Translations under genes and position numbers: made by a program
From: Lachnospira multipara ATCC 19207
Lineage (GTDB): Bacteria > Bacillota > Clostridia > Lachnospirales > Lachnospiraceae
DNA length: 64,000 nt
Direction: 5' to 3'
Assembly (NCBI RefSeq): GCF_000424105.1
Contig: NZ_AUJG01000002.1
Coordinates: 248,001 to 312,000, forward strand
The notes under the pieces: generated by a model
Databases searched by the model: none
What the model was told of the DNA's origin: nothing
Seen by the model: the letters and a program-made list of their open reading frames with translations, nothing else
Part shown: positions 8,736-17,039 of the stretch, piece by piece
Layout: each line of letters begins with the position of its first letter
Numbering within the stretch: position 1 is the first letter of the stretch

Positions 8736-10100
8736 ATGATTAATATTATGGAAGTCACTGAGACTAATAAGATGGTTGAGAAGGAAAACCTTGATGTAAG
8801 AACTATTACAATGGGTATTAACTTGCTTGAATGTGCAAGTCCAGACCTTAAGTCTACATGTGATAATATTTACAATAAAATTACAACTCTTGCTAAGAAC
8901 TTAGTAAAGACTGGTGAAGACATTGCTAGGGAATTCGGTGTCCCTATTGTTAATAAAAGAATTTCTATCACACCAATTTCTTTAGTTGGTGGTGCTTGTT
9001 GTAAGACAAGTGATGACTATGTTGAAATCGCAAAGACTCTTGATAGGGCTGCACACACAGTTGGTGTTAACTTTATTGGTGGTTATTCAGCAGTAGTTTC
9101 AAAGGGTATGACTCGTTCTGATGAGTTACTCATTCGTTCAATCCCAAAGGCTTTAAAGGAAACAGAACTTATTTGTGCTTCTGTAAATGTTGGCTCAACA
9201 AAGACTGGTATCAATATGGATGCAGTTAAGCTTATGGGCGAAATTGTAAAGGAAACAGCACATTTGACAAAGGACAACGACTCTATTGGTTGTGCTAAGT
9301 TAGTTGTTTTATGTAACGCACCTGATGATAATCCATTTATGGCTGGAGCTTTCCACGGTGTAACAGAAGACGATGCAATCATTAACGTAGGTGTTTCTGG
9401 TCCAGGTGTTGTAAAATATGCTCTCGAATCAGTACGTGGTGAGAGCTTCGAGGTTCTTTGCGAAACTATAAAGAAGACTGCCTTTAAGATTACTAGAGTA
9501 GGTCAGTTAGTAGCTCAAGAAGCTTCTAAGCGTCTTGGTGTACCTTTTGGTATCATCGATCTTTCACTTGCTCCAACTCCAGCAATCGGCGATTCAGTTG
9601 CAGATATTTTAGAAGAAATCGGACTTGAAAGAGCAGGTGCTCCTGGTACAACAGCAGCTCTTGCCCTCTTAAATGACCAGGTTAAGAAGGGTGGCGTTAT
9701 GGCTTCTTCTTACGTTGGTGGTTTATCAGGTGCCTTTATTCCTGTTTCAGAAGATCAGGGTATGATTGATTCTGTTGAGGCTGGTTGCCTTACAATTGAA
9801 AAGCTTGAGGCTATGACTTGTGTTTGTTCAGTAGGTCTTGATATGATTGCCATTCCTGGTGATACAAAGGCTACAACAATCTCAGGTATCATCGCAGATG
9901 AGGCAGCTATTGGTATGATCAACCAGAAGACAACTGCTGTAAGAGTTATTCCTGTTGAAGGAAAGGGACTTGGAGAGACAGTTGAATTTGGTGGATTACT
10001 TGGATACGCACCAATTATGCCAGTAAATCAGTTTGATTGTTCTGCGTTTGTGAATAGAAAAGGTAGAATTCCAGCGCCTATTCATAGTTTTAAGAACTAG
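8736..10100 (+). CDS. PFL family protein (DUF711 / UPF0210)
   Basis: A 454-residue protein of the DUF711 (UPF0210) family, which is structurally related to the pyruvate formate-lyase barrel and has no established reaction. Recognisable stretches are [14 protein letters not shown] near the N terminus, the glycine-rich [14 protein letters not shown], and [14 protein letters not shown] with [14 protein letters not shown] at the very end. The absence of a glycyl-radical or SAM-radical signature argues against true formate-lyase activity. ATAGGAG precedes the start. It is the second gene of the operon with the ACT protein; two large palindromic elements follow the stop. Confidence 0.93.
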   Translation: MINIMEVTETNKMVEKENLDVRTITMGINLLECASPDLKSTCDNIYNKITTLAKNLVKTGEDIAREFGVPIVNKRISITPISLVGGACCKTSDDYVEIAKTLDRAAHTVGVNFIGGYSAVVSKGMTRSDELLIRSIPKALKETELICASVNVGSTKTGINMDAVKLMGEIVKETAHLTKDNDSIGCAKLVVLCNAPDDNPFMAGAFHGVTEDDAIINVGVSGPGVVKYALESVRGESFEVLCETIKKTAFKITRVGQLVAQEASKRLGVPFGIIDLSLAPTPAIGDSVADILEEIGLERAGAPGTTAALALLNDQVKKGGVMASSYVGGLSGAFIPVSEDQGMIDSVEAGCLTIEKLEAMTCVCSVGLDMIAIPGDTKATTISGIIADEAAIGMINQKTTAVRVIPVEGKGLGETVEFGGLLGYAPIMPVNQFDCSAFVNRKGRIPAPIHSFKN

Positions 10101-10125
10101 CTGGCTTAAATCAGTTATTAAATAA

Positions 10126-10357
10126 TATAGTTTGATGCTTTCTGTTATGTTTGTGTGACTAACGTACATTGCAGCACAGCCATCAAATTCTCAAAGACAC
10201 GTTTTCACTAAGCTAATTGCTTAGCGGTACTAATAAAAGGGATGGGTTATTACCCATCCCTTTTAAAGTGCCGAAGCAATTAGAATTGTCTTTTCGAATT
10301 TATGTCTGCGCTTCCATTTACCTTACAACAAACCAGACAATAAGATGAAACTTTATA
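10126..10357 (-). repeat. palindromic element, copy A (reads on - strand)
   Basis: An imperfect inverted repeat of about 232 bases. Read on the - strand it matches copies B and C. It shares the 18-base block TTCGAAAAGACAATTCTA (complement of 10281-10298), a pairing stem AATTGCTT/AAGCAATT (10215-10222 with 10274-10281), a GAAA loop closed by GT/AC (complement of 10201-10208), and TTCTCAAAGAC on the + strand at 10188-10198. The tip is a hairpin (10235-10264) AAAAGGGATGGGT...ACCCATCCCTTTT, symmetrical and T-flanked on both strands, which could terminate transcription from either side. The outer arms (TAGTTTGATGC near 10128 and GATGAAACTTTA near 10344) pair only roughly. It lies between convergent genes. 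Confidence 0.8.
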
Positions 10358-10504
10358 GATATAAAACTGCTTTAATTGCCGATAGAATACTACTAACTAC
10401 CACACCTTTAGGAATATGTATTACATGAACATTAACATTTAGTATAACTAAATTTTTTGCGACCACGATTAGCAAGATATGACCCCACCACACAACAAGC
10501 CCGA
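10358..10504. other. AT-rich spacer between palindromic copies A and B
   Basis: No gene, RNA or convincing promoter is visible. Base composition changes near 10457, from AT-rich to about half GC, marking the left edge of the structured segment that leads into copy B. Short open frames here are not supported by ribosome binding sites or protein-like composition. Confidence 0.5.
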
Positions 10505-10599
10505 GGAACCACTCCGCAGGAGTCAGTTCCGGCGTTTGTGATAAAAGTCAAATATCGGAGTTTACTAATGGGGGGCATTCTCATCCGCAGGGGTGATGC
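10505..10599 (+). other. three tandem hairpins leading into copy B
   Basis: Three adjacent stem-loops. First, 10505-10515 with 10519-10530, closing CC-GCA-GG. Second, CCGGCGTTTG (10529-10538) with CAAATATCGG (10549-10558). Third, GCATTCTCATCC (10575-10586) with GGGGTGATGC (10590-10599), again closing CC-GCA-GG. The identical CCGCAGG apices on different stems suggest a selected loop. The third hairpin lies inside the left arm of copy B. GC content is clearly higher than in neighbouring intergenic DNA. Function unknown. Confidence 0.55.
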
Positions 10600-10807
10600 A
10601 CAATGTAAGTGGAGATACAAGTTCGAAAAGACAATTCTAGCTGCCTCTGTACTTGAAAGGACGTCCCCTTTAGGGGGCTGGACTTTCTTAGTACAGCTAG
10701 GCAGCTAGCTTAGCGGGAGCGGGTCTTTGAGAACTTTGTAGCTTCACTGCAATGTCCGTTCTTCTCCCCTTAGTGGCTGAGATAACTCATCCCATTAGTA
10801 AAACTCC
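10557..10807 (+). repeat. palindromic element, copy B
   Basis: A 251-base imperfect palindrome in the same orientation as copy C. The outermost arms GGAGTTTACTAATGGG (10557-10572) and CCCATTAGTAAAACTCC (10791-10807) pair with a single extra base. Inside are the shared block TTCGAAAAGACAATTCTA (10622-10639), the stem AGCTGCCT/AGGCAGCT (10639-10646 with 10699-10706), a GGGA loop closed by GC/GC (10713-10720) and GTCTTTGAGAA (10723-10733). The tip hairpin (10655-10687) is GC-rich with A/T flanks. The right arm contains extra sequence not matched on the left. The element ends 5 bases before the stop of the convergent tmcAL gene. Confidence 0.82.
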
Positions 10808-10811
10808 CTAT

Positions 10812-12044
10812 TTAGTTTTCCTTCACAATTGCCTTCTTAATCTCTCTTTCTGGAATCTTTCCTGTCTTCCTTCCTAGCACATTATTGTACAAATCAGACA
10901 TATACATTTCTTCCAAAAATTCTTTATTTTCTTTTCCCTTAGAGTTCTTAGTTATTAGTTCTATATCTAAGTCCTTCTTTACGCTAGATAGTAGGGCTTG
11001 TCCTTTTTTATCAAAGCCTAACACTTTAATAAAAGTTAATTCTTCCTTTATATCTGTCTTTTTTATTCCTAAAATTATGCAAAAAAGACAGCGGGAGATG
11101 CGAGAGTAAGTGTAGGTTTTTGATTTTAGAGCATCTATAAAATCACTAATTTTAAAGGCTCTATTCCAGTTTATAAACTTCGTATAGATAGAGGCTGCTA
11201 AAAAATCTGATAGGTCGTTGAATTCTACTAAAGCTTTTATAGCCTCGTCTTTGTTATATTTGCAAAGGTCTAAGAGCTTAAAATAAAGAAGGTCACTAAA
11301 GTCATCAATAAAGATTAGTTCGTTCTTATTAAAGCTATCCTCTAAGATATTATAAGTAAATTCATTTGTGTGACCTTTGATTATTTCTATGTCTTTTTTA
11401 TACAAAGAATTTCTAATGGCTGTGGCGCTTGTAAGATTTTCTTTTATTTCTTCATCATTAAAGTCTTGGCCAAGGCGTTTTATGCCTTCAAAGCTTATGT
11501 TGGCCTTGTGTTTTTTGTTATATTTTAAAATCTGTCTAATATATTCAATAGCAAGCACATTGTTGGACTTAGTTGTTTCCTTTGCCAAATTCTCCCCATA
11601 AATAGAAGAGAGGGCTAGCATTCTAGCCTTAGGGTAGGAGTAGCCTTCATTAATAAAAGACTTGATGCTTTCACTAAATTCTGGACTTTCGTCGTTTAGT
11701 AGGTTAGCGATCTTTACTAGATTTTCAATATTATCAGACTCCATGCCAAAGATTATCTTATCAGCTCCCAGCTTTATTAGACTGTTGATGGAAGCAAAGG
11801 CAAAGTAGCTTGCGCTTGATAAGGAAAATTTAGTTGCTATCTGAAGGATGAGATTTACATTTTCAGATAAAGCCATATTCGTTCTTTTATATTTATCTAT
11901 AATTGCTCCCTCGCCTCTTTGGACAAAATCGCCACTCATGGAAACAATGAGGCTTGCCTCTGGGTATTTAGCCTTGATTGAGTCAAGCAAATACTTGTGT
12001 CCGTTGTGGAAGGGATTAAATTCTGCAACTATTCCTATAGTCAT
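10812..12044 (-). CDS. tmcAL: tRNA(Met) cytidine acetate ligase
   Basis: TmcAL (formerly YlbM) uses ATP and acetate to form N4-acetylcytidine at the wobble base of elongator tRNA-Met. The 410-residue protein opens GIVAEFNPFHNGHKYLL, the nucleotidyltransferase HxGH-type motif, followed by SGDFVQRGEGAIIDKYKR and the later SATAIRNSL, all typical of the family. It is the normal length. On the - strand it carries AGAGGT just before the ATG. It is divergent from pta, the acetate-forming pathway, a frequent neighbourhood in Clostridia. Its 3' end abuts palindromic element B. Confidence 0.93.
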   Translation of the reverse strand: MTIGIVAEFNPFHNGHKYLLDSIKAKYPEASLIVSMSGDFVQRGEGAIIDKYKRTNMALSENVNLILQIATKFSLSSASYFAFASINSLIKLGADKIIFGMESDNIENLVKIANLLNDESPEFSESIKSFINEGYSYPKARMLALSSIYGENLAKETTKSNNVLAIEYIRQILKYNKKHKANISFEGIKRLGQDFNDEEIKENLTSATAIRNSLYKKDIEIIKGHTNEFTYNILEDSFNKNELIFIDDFSDLLYFKLLDLCKYNKDEAIKALVEFNDLSDFLAASIYTKFINWNRAFKISDFIDALKSKTYTYSRISRCLFCIILGIKKTDIKEELTFIKVLGFDKKGQALLSSVKKDLDIELITKNSKGKENKEFLEEMYMSDLYNNVLGRKTGKIPEREIKKAIVKEN

Positions 12045-12150
12045 AATTAAACCTCTTGTTAAATTTATATAAAATTACAAGTTAATAATATTATTTTTTC
12101 TAAAACATGTCAAAATCGTGCTTTTAAAGAGATAATGTTAAAATATTTTC

Positions 12151-12179
12151 TTGTATTCAAAAAGGAAAAGTCGTATAAT
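12151..12179 (+). promoter_or_regulatory. promoter of pta-ackA
   Basis: A -35 TTGTAT (12151-12156) and a consensus -10 TATAAT (12174-12179) are separated by 17 bases. The leader of about 80 bases contains a weak hairpin (GTTCGA near 12189 with TCGAAC near 12219) before the AAGGAGGAG ribosome binding site. Confidence 0.65.
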
Positions 12180-12267
12180 TTTTACTAGTGTTCGAAGTGT
12201 TTTTGAAACTGGAAATCATCGAACTAATATTAAAAAAACAAAATAATCTAAGGAGGAGTCAGTAATC

Positions 12268-13269
12268 ATGGCATTTATTGACGAAATTAAAGCAAAGGCT
12301 AAAGCTGATAAGAAGACTATCGTTTTACCTGAATCTATGGATAAGAGAACATTCGCTGCTGCAGAGCAGATTTTAAAGGAAGGTATAGCTAACTTAATCA
12401 TTATCGGTACTAAGGAAGAAATCGAAGCTAACAGTGAAGGATATGATATTACAGGTGCAACTATCGTTGATCCTTTCAACGATCCTAACAAGCAGAAGTA
12501 CATCGACAAGTTTGTTGAATTAAGAGCTAAGAAGGGTGTTACTCCAGAGCAGGCTAAAGAAATGATGGAAAAGGATTACATGTACTATGCATGCCTTATG
12601 TGTAAGTGTGGCGATGCTGATGGTGCTGTTTCAGGTGCTTGCCACTCAACAGGTAACACAATCAGACCAGCTCTTCAGTTATTAAAGACTAAGCCAGGTA
12701 TCTCATCAGTTTCTGGTTTCTTCCTTATGGAAGTTCCTAACTGCGAACTTGGTGAAAACGGTTTATTCGTATTCGCTGACTGTGCTGTTAACCCAGATGT
12801 TGATTCTGAGAAGTTAGCTGAAATTGCTAAGTTATCTGCTGAATCATTTGAAACATTTGTTGGTAAGGAAGCTAAGGTTGCTATGCTTTCATTCTCTACA
12901 AAGGGATCTGCTAAGCATGACAATGTAGATAAGGTTGCTAACGCTGTTGCAATCGCTCATGAGAAGTATCCAGAACTTACACTTGATGGTGAATTACAGT
13001 TAGATGCTGCATTAGTTCCAGAAGTTGGTGAATTAAAGGCTCCAGGTTCTAAGGTTGCTGGTCATGCTAACACATTAGTATTCCCTTCACTTGAAGCTGG
13101 TAACATCGGTTATAAGTTAGTTCAGAGACTTGCTAAGGCTGGTGCTTACGGTCCTATCTTACAGGGTCTTTCACTTCCAGTTAACGATCTTTCAAGAGGT
13201 TGTTATGCAGAAGATATCGTTGGTACAGTAGCTTTAACAGCTGTTCAGGCTCAGAACGCTGCCAACTAA
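12268..13269 (+). CDS. pta: phosphate acetyltransferase
   Basis: Converts acetyl-CoA and phosphate to acetyl-phosphate in the cytoplasm, the first half of the acetate-forming ATP pathway. The 333-residue length is that of the short, single-domain Pta type. ADKKTIVLPESMDKRT near the start, SGACHSTGNTIRPALQLLKT in the middle and the C-terminal YGPILQGLSLPVNDLSRGC are characteristic. AAGGAGGAG precedes the ATG. Codon use is visibly biased to a few preferred codons (GCT, GTT, AAG), as in highly expressed genes. The ackA gene follows after a 132-base spacer with a hairpin. Confidence 0.97.
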   Translation: MAFIDEIKAKAKADKKTIVLPESMDKRTFAAAEQILKEGIANLIIIGTKEEIEANSEGYDITGATIVDPFNDPNKQKYIDKFVELRAKKGVTPEQAKEMMEKDYMYYACLMCKCGDADGAVSGACHSTGNTIRPALQLLKTKPGISSVSGFFLMEVPNCELGENGLFVFADCAVNPDVDSEKLAEIAKLSAESFETFVGKEAKVAMLSFSTKGSAKHDNVDKVANAVAIAHEKYPELTLDGELQLDAALVPEVGELKAPGSKVAGHANTLVFPSLEAGNIGYKLVQRLAKAGAYGPILQGLSLPVNDLSRGCYAEDIVGTVALTAVQAQNAAN

Positions 13270-13328
13270 TCTAGATTTAGTCTTATTTTAATTAACTAGA
13301 TTTTTAAGATATTACTTAATAAAAACTG

Positions 13329-13360
13329 ATCACCGGGAGTTTTACATTGCCTCCGGTGAT
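13329..13360 (+). other. hairpin in the pta-ackA spacer
   Basis: ATCACCGGGAG (13329-13339) pairs with CTCCGGTGAT (13351-13360), with one bulge, around an 11-base loop. There is no T run after it, so it is more likely an mRNA stability or processing element than a terminator. It could tune the ackA level relative to pta. Confidence 0.55.
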
Positions 13361-13401
13361 TAGTTAAGTTATAAATAATTTTTTAAACAAGGAGATTATC
13401 A

Positions 13402-14598
13402 ATGAATATTTTAGTTTTAAACTGTGGTAGTTCATCACTTAAGTATCAGTTAATCAACATGGACGACGAAAGCGTTATCGCTAAGGGTCTTGTTGAAAGA
13501 ATTGGTATCGAAGGTTCAATCCTTACACATAAGCCAACAGGTAAGGATAAGTATGTAGTAGAAACACCTATGAAGGATCATAACATCGCTGTTAAGTTAG
13601 TTCTTGACGCTTTAGTAGATCCAGAACACGGTGTAATTAAGTCAACAGACGAAATCGGCGCTGTAGGTCATAGAGTACTTCACGCTGGTGAAGCTTACAA
13701 GGAGTCTTGCCTTGTAACTGAAGATGTTAAGAGAGTTATTAAGGAGTGCTTCGATTTAGGACCTCTTCATAACCCAGCTAACTTAATCGGTATCGAAGCT
13801 GTTGAAGCTGCTATGCCTGGTAAGAAGAATATCGCAGTTTGGGATACAGCATTTGGTGGAACAATGGAGCCAAAGGCTTACCTTTACGCTATTCCAAGAG
13901 AATACTATGAGAAGTATCATGTAAGAAGATACGGTTTCCATGGAACATCTCATATGTTCGTTTCTGGTGAAACAATTAAGTTTGCAGGCCTCAATAAGGA
14001 CAACGCTAAGGTTATCGTTTGCCACTTAGGTAACGGTGCTTCAATCTCTGCATCAATCGGTGGTAAGTGTGTTGATACTTCAATGGGTCTTACTCCACTT
14101 GAAGGTTTAATCATGGGTACACGTTCTGGTGATCTTGATCCAGCTATCCTTGAATACCTTTGCAACCATGAGAATATGACAATCTCTGAGATGTTAAACG
14201 TTCTTAATAAGAAGTCTGGTATCTTAGGTATGTCAGGTATCTCTTCAGATTTCCGTGACTTAATCGCAGAAGTTGATAAGGGTAACCAGATTGCTAAGGA
14301 TACATTAGATGCTTATGCATACAGAGTTGCTAAGTACATCGGTTCTTATGTAGCAGCTATGAACGGTGTAGATGCTATCGCATTTACAGCTGGTGTTGGT
14401 GAAAACAACGCTAGAATCCGTAAGATGATCTTAAGCTATTTCAACTACTTAGGTATTGAAGTTGATGATGCAGCTAACGAAGCAGCAGTTGGCGAAACAA
14501 AGATGATTTCTACAGCAGATTCTAAGGTTAAGGTAGTAGTATTACCTACTAACGAAGAATTAGCAATCGCTAGAGATACATTAGCATTAGTTAAGTAA
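13402..14598 (+). CDS. ackA: acetate kinase
   Basis: Transfers phosphate from acetyl-phosphate to ADP, giving acetate and ATP. The 398-residue protein shows the ASKHA-fold motifs LNCGSSSLKYQLI (about 5-17), RRYGFHGTSHMFVS (about 176-189), VCHLGNGASISA (about 212-223) and FTAGVGENNARIR (about 330-342). Length is normal. AAGGAGAT lies upstream of the ATG. It is the second gene of the pta-ackA unit, with the same strongly biased codon use. Confidence 0.98.
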   Translation: MNILVLNCGSSSLKYQLINMDDESVIAKGLVERIGIEGSILTHKPTGKDKYVVETPMKDHNIAVKLVLDALVDPEHGVIKSTDEIGAVGHRVLHAGEAYKESCLVTEDVKRVIKECFDLGPLHNPANLIGIEAVEAAMPGKKNIAVWDTAFGGTMEPKAYLYAIPREYYEKYHVRRYGFHGTSHMFVSGETIKFAGLNKDNAKVIVCHLGNGASISASIGGKCVDTSMGLTPLEGLIMGTRSGDLDPAILEYLCNHENMTISEMLNVLNKKSGILGMSGISSDFRDLIAEVDKGNQIAKDTLDAYAYRVAKYIGSYVAAMNGVDAIAFTAGVGENNARIRKMILSYFNYLGIEVDDAANEAAVGETKMISTADSKVKVVVLPTNEELAIARDTLALVK

Positions 14599-14625
14599 TT
14601 GTCTTATAACTATTAAATTTTATGC

Positions 14626-14647
14626 TGTAAAGTAATTTTACTTTACA
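14626..14647 (+). terminator. possible terminator after ackA
   Basis: A perfect 22-base palindrome TGTAAAGTAA-TT-TTACTTTACA lies 28 bases after the ackA stop and is followed by TTTT. It is AT-only apart from a few pairs, so terminator strength is uncertain. Confidence 0.5.
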
Positions 14648-14662
14648 TTTTAGAAAATGTTG

Positions 14663-14691
14663 TTGACAAAAACAAAACATGTGCGTATAAT
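14663..14691 (+). promoter_or_regulatory. promoter of yceD-rpmF
   Basis: Perfect consensus -35 TTGACA (14663-14668) and -10 TATAAT (14686-14691) with a 17-base spacer. The leader of about 90 bases carries a hairpin (GTGTGAAAAGG near 14700 with CCCTTCACGC near 14720) before the ATAGGAG ribosome binding site. Confidence 0.85.
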
Positions 14692-14786
14692 TGACAAAGT
14701 GTGAAAAGGCAAGTTATTTCCCTTCACGCCTAGTATATAGGATCGGGTCGTAACTAAGTATTAAAGGTTTCGATAGGAGATTATGT

Positions 14787-15311
14787 ATGCTAATTGATTT
14801 AAGAGAACTTTTATCCGGTTCATCTCAAGATTTAACTAAGAATGTTTCCCTTGAAGCGGATACATTTAATAATGGTCTATTTGACTATCCAATAGTTAAG
14901 AAGGCACCATTTGATGTTGCTATTAACAAGATAGGAACTAACAAGATTTCTATTAAGGCAGTAACAGATGTAACTTTATCAATTCCTTGTGACAGATGTT
15001 TAACAGCTGTTGATACTAAGGTGGATTTAGTTATTGATGAGATAGTTGATTTTGCTGATGACGCTTCGGAAGAAGAGACTCAGATAGAAAAAGACTACAT
15101 TGATGGATACAACCTCGACGCGGATAAATTATTATTTAGCGAATTGCTTGTTTCCATGCCAGGCAAGACTTTATGTAAGGAAGACTGCAAGGGCTTATGC
15201 TTAAAATGTGGTACTAATCTTAATATTAAGGAATGCGGGTGTGACCGCGAAGTTCTGGATCCAAGAATGTCTGTTTTCAAAGATATTTTAAATGAGTTTA
15301 AGGAGGTGTAA
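14787..15311 (+). CDS. YceD/DUF177 family protein
   Basis: A 174-residue DUF177 (YceD) protein, almost always encoded directly upstream of rpmF and needed in some bacteria for 23S rRNA maturation. Cysteine pairs are visible: CDRC in the middle, then CKEDCKGLCLKCG and CGC near the C terminus, the usual DUF177 arrangement. LLVSMPGKTLC is typical of the last third. The start has ATAGGAG upstream. The stop lies 4 bases before the rpmF ATG, and the rpmF ribosome binding site is inside this gene's last codons. Confidence 0.92.
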   Translation: MLIDLRELLSGSSQDLTKNVSLEADTFNNGLFDYPIVKKAPFDVAINKIGTNKISIKAVTDVTLSIPCDRCLTAVDTKVDLVIDEIVDFADDASEEETQIEKDYIDGYNLDADKLLFSELLVSMPGKTLCKEDCKGLCLKCGTNLNIKECGCDREVLDPRMSVFKDILNEFKEV

Positions 15312-15315
15312 TAGT

Positions 15316-15498
15316 ATGTCAATTTGTCCAAAGAATAAATCATCTAAGGCTAGAAGAGATAAGAGAAGAGCTAATTGGAAGATGAGCGCTCCTAATCTTG
15401 TTAAGTGTTCAAAGTGTGGTGCTTTAATGCTCCCTCATAGAGTTTGCAAGGCTTGTGGTTCTTACAACAAGAAGCAGATTATCGAAGTTGAAGCTTAA
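15316..15498 (+). CDS. rpmF: 50S ribosomal protein L32
   Basis: A 60-residue zinc-ribbon ribosomal protein of the large subunit. KNKSSKARRDKRRANWKM at the N terminus and two CxxC pairs (CSKCG and CKACG) flanking a short loop identify the zinc-binding form of L32. The ATG is preceded by AAGGAGGTG at good spacing; an upstream in-frame alternative would overlap yceD more deeply and is unlikely. It forms an operon with yceD and ends in an intrinsic terminator. Confidence 0.98.
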   Translation: MSICPKNKSSKARRDKRRANWKMSAPNLVKCSKCGALMLPHRVCKACGSYNKKQIIEVEA

Positions 15499-15518
15499 TT
15501 CTAGAGCTTAATTTTTAT

Positions 15519-15547
15519 AAAGAGTCCTTTTATAGGGCTCTTTTTTT
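15519..15547 (+). terminator. intrinsic terminator after rpmF
   Basis: AAAGAGTCC pairs with GGGCTCTTT around a short TTTTATA loop, with a run of seven T residues. It lies about 20 bases after the stop. Confidence 0.88.
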
Positions 15548-15571
15548 ATTTGTTAAAAAACTCTAAAAGAC

Positions 15572-15600
15572 TTGAAAAATGCGCGTTTTCGTGGTACTTT
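15572..15600 (+). promoter_or_regulatory. candidate promoter of plsX
   Basis: TTGAAA (15572-15577) and TACTTT (15595-15600) are spaced by 17 bases. The spacer is unusually GC-rich (GCGCG). I see no clear FapR-type operator. Confidence 0.4.
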
Positions 15601-15633
15601 TAATAAAGTTTAAAAATAAATTCGGAGGAGAAT

Positions 15634-16647
15634 ATGATTAAAGTCGCTTTAGATGCTATGGGTGGAGATAATGCTCCAAAGGAAACAGTAAAGGGAGCTA
15701 TAGAAGCAATTAATGCCGATAGTGACACATTTGTATATCTAGTTGGACTAGAGGATGTTATTAATAAGGAACTTGCAAATTATAAATATAACAAGGATCA
15801 GCTTGAAGTAGTAGCTGCTAGTGAAGTTATTGAAACAGGTGAACCACCTGTTATGGCCGTAAGAAGAAAGAAGGATTCTTCTTTAGTTAAGGCTTTATAT
15901 ATGGTTAAGGAAAAGAAGGCTGACGCTTTTGTTTCAGCTGGTAGTTCAGGTGCTATTCTTGTTGGTGGACAGACTATTGTTGGTAGATTAAAGGGCGTTC
16001 AAAGACCTCCTATGTCACCACTTGTACCAACTATGAATGGTGTTTTCTTACTTGCAGATGCAGGTGCTAACGTAGATTCTAGACCGGATTTCCTTGTTCA
16101 GTGGGCTAAGATGGGCTCTATTTACATGGAGAATGTAGTAGGTGTTAAGAATCCTAGAGTAGCTATTGTTAACGTAGGTTTAGAGGAAGAGAAGGGTAAC
16201 CAGTTAGTTAAGGAGACATTTCCACTTCTTAAGGCTTGCGATGACATTAACTTTATTGGAAGTATTGAAGCTAGAGAAATTCCTAATGGTGGAGCAGATG
16301 TAGTAGTCTGTGATGCCTTTGTAGGTAATGTAATCTTAAAGCTATATGAAGGTCTTGGCGGTGGCTTACTTAAGAAGATTAAGGGCGTTTTAATGTCTAG
16401 TCTTAAGACTAAGATTGGTGCTCTCTTAATTAAGAATAAGCTTAAGGAAGAGTTAAAAACTATGGATGCTAGCCAGTACGGAGGAGCACCTTTAGTAGGC
16501 TTAAATGGTCTAGTTGTTAAGACTCACGGAAACGCTAAATCTACTGAAATTAGGAACTCAATTCTTCAGTGTGTTAAGTTTACAAAAATGAATATTAATG
16601 ATAAGATTGTAAAGTCATTAGAGAATATGCCAACAGCTAATGACTAA
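15634..16647 (+). CDS. plsX: phosphate acyltransferase PlsX
   Basis: Converts acyl-ACP to acyl-phosphate, the donor for PlsY in phospholipid synthesis; peripheral membrane enzyme. The 337-residue protein begins IKVALDAMGGDNAPKETVKG, the family signature, with SAGSSGAILVGG and DAGANVDSRPDFLVQWAKMG following. Length is normal. CGGAGGAG precedes the ATG. It is followed by acpP, supplying its substrate carrier, and plsY and gpsA lie elsewhere in the window, so most of the early phospholipid pathway is present. Confidence 0.97.
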   Translation: MIKVALDAMGGDNAPKETVKGAIEAINADSDTFVYLVGLEDVINKELANYKYNKDQLEVVAASEVIETGEPPVMAVRRKKDSSLVKALYMVKEKKADAFVSAGSSGAILVGGQTIVGRLKGVQRPPMSPLVPTMNGVFLLADAGANVDSRPDFLVQWAKMGSIYMENVVGVKNPRVAIVNVGLEEEKGNQLVKETFPLLKACDDINFIGSIEAREIPNGGADVVVCDAFVGNVILKLYEGLGGGLLKKIKGVLMSSLKTKIGALLIKNKLKEELKTMDASQYGGAPLVGLNGLVVKTHGNAKSTEIRNSILQCVKFTKMNINDKIVKSLENMPTAND

Positions 16648-16719
16648 GCATTTTGGCAAAGCTTTATAGCATGTACGATGCTAATAGAGGGATTTTTATT
16701 TTGAAAGGATGTTAATACT

Positions 16720-16950
16720 ATGGAATTCGAGAAATTACAGAAAATTATTGCTGATGTACTTAATGTAGACGTTGACAAGATTAATCTTGATACAACATTT
16801 ATCGATGATTTAGGCGCTGATTCATTAGATGTTTTTCAGATCATTATGGGAATTGAAGAAGAATTTGATATTGAAATACCTGAAGACGCAGCAGAACAGA
16901 TTTCAACTGTTGCAGATGCAGTAGAAGCAATTAAGAACGCAACTAAATAA
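16720..16950 (+). CDS. acpP: acyl carrier protein
   Basis: A 76-residue acidic carrier protein of fatty-acid synthesis. Ser35 in DDLGADSLDVFQII is the site for the 4'-phosphopantetheine arm. EEFDIEIPEDAAEQISTVAD is the typical helix III region. AAAGGATG lies upstream. It sits between plsX and rnc, the standard Clostridia order. A 3' hairpin with a weak T-rich tail follows the gene. Confidence 0.97.
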   Translation: MEFEKLQKIIADVLNVDVDKINLDTTFIDDLGADSLDVFQIIMGIEEEFDIEIPEDAAEQISTVADAVEAIKNATK

Positions 16951-16973
16951 TAACTTTATATGATTTAATATAG

Positions 16974-17010
16974 GACTACTTATTTGTTTAAGTAAGTAGT
17001 CTTATTTATT
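16974..17010 (+). terminator. weak terminator or processing hairpin after acpP
   Basis: GACTACTTA (16974-16982) pairs perfectly with TAAGTAGTC (16993-17001), followed by TTATTTATTT. It may partly separate acpP from rnc. Confidence 0.55.
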
Positions 17011-17039
17011 TGTAAAAATATAAAAAGGAAGATGAATTT

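Noticed and set aside
8736-10100. Pyruvate formate-lyase
   Set aside because: The PFL family name is historical; the glycyl-radical motif and length of true formate-lyases are absent.
10432-10708. Open frames on both strands (62 and 83 residues) in the structured region
   Set aside because: They lie across hairpins and copy B, have no protein-like composition or matching family, and overlap each other on opposite strands.
10126-10807. Integron attC sites or a retron RNA as explanation of the palindromes
   Set aside because: No integrase, cassette structure or attC core sites, and no reverse transcriptase in the window. The conserved parts do not match the attC R/L boxes.
10126-10807. CRISPR array
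   Set aside because: No regularly spaced identical repeats; the three copies are long, diverged and in two orientations, and there are no cas genes.
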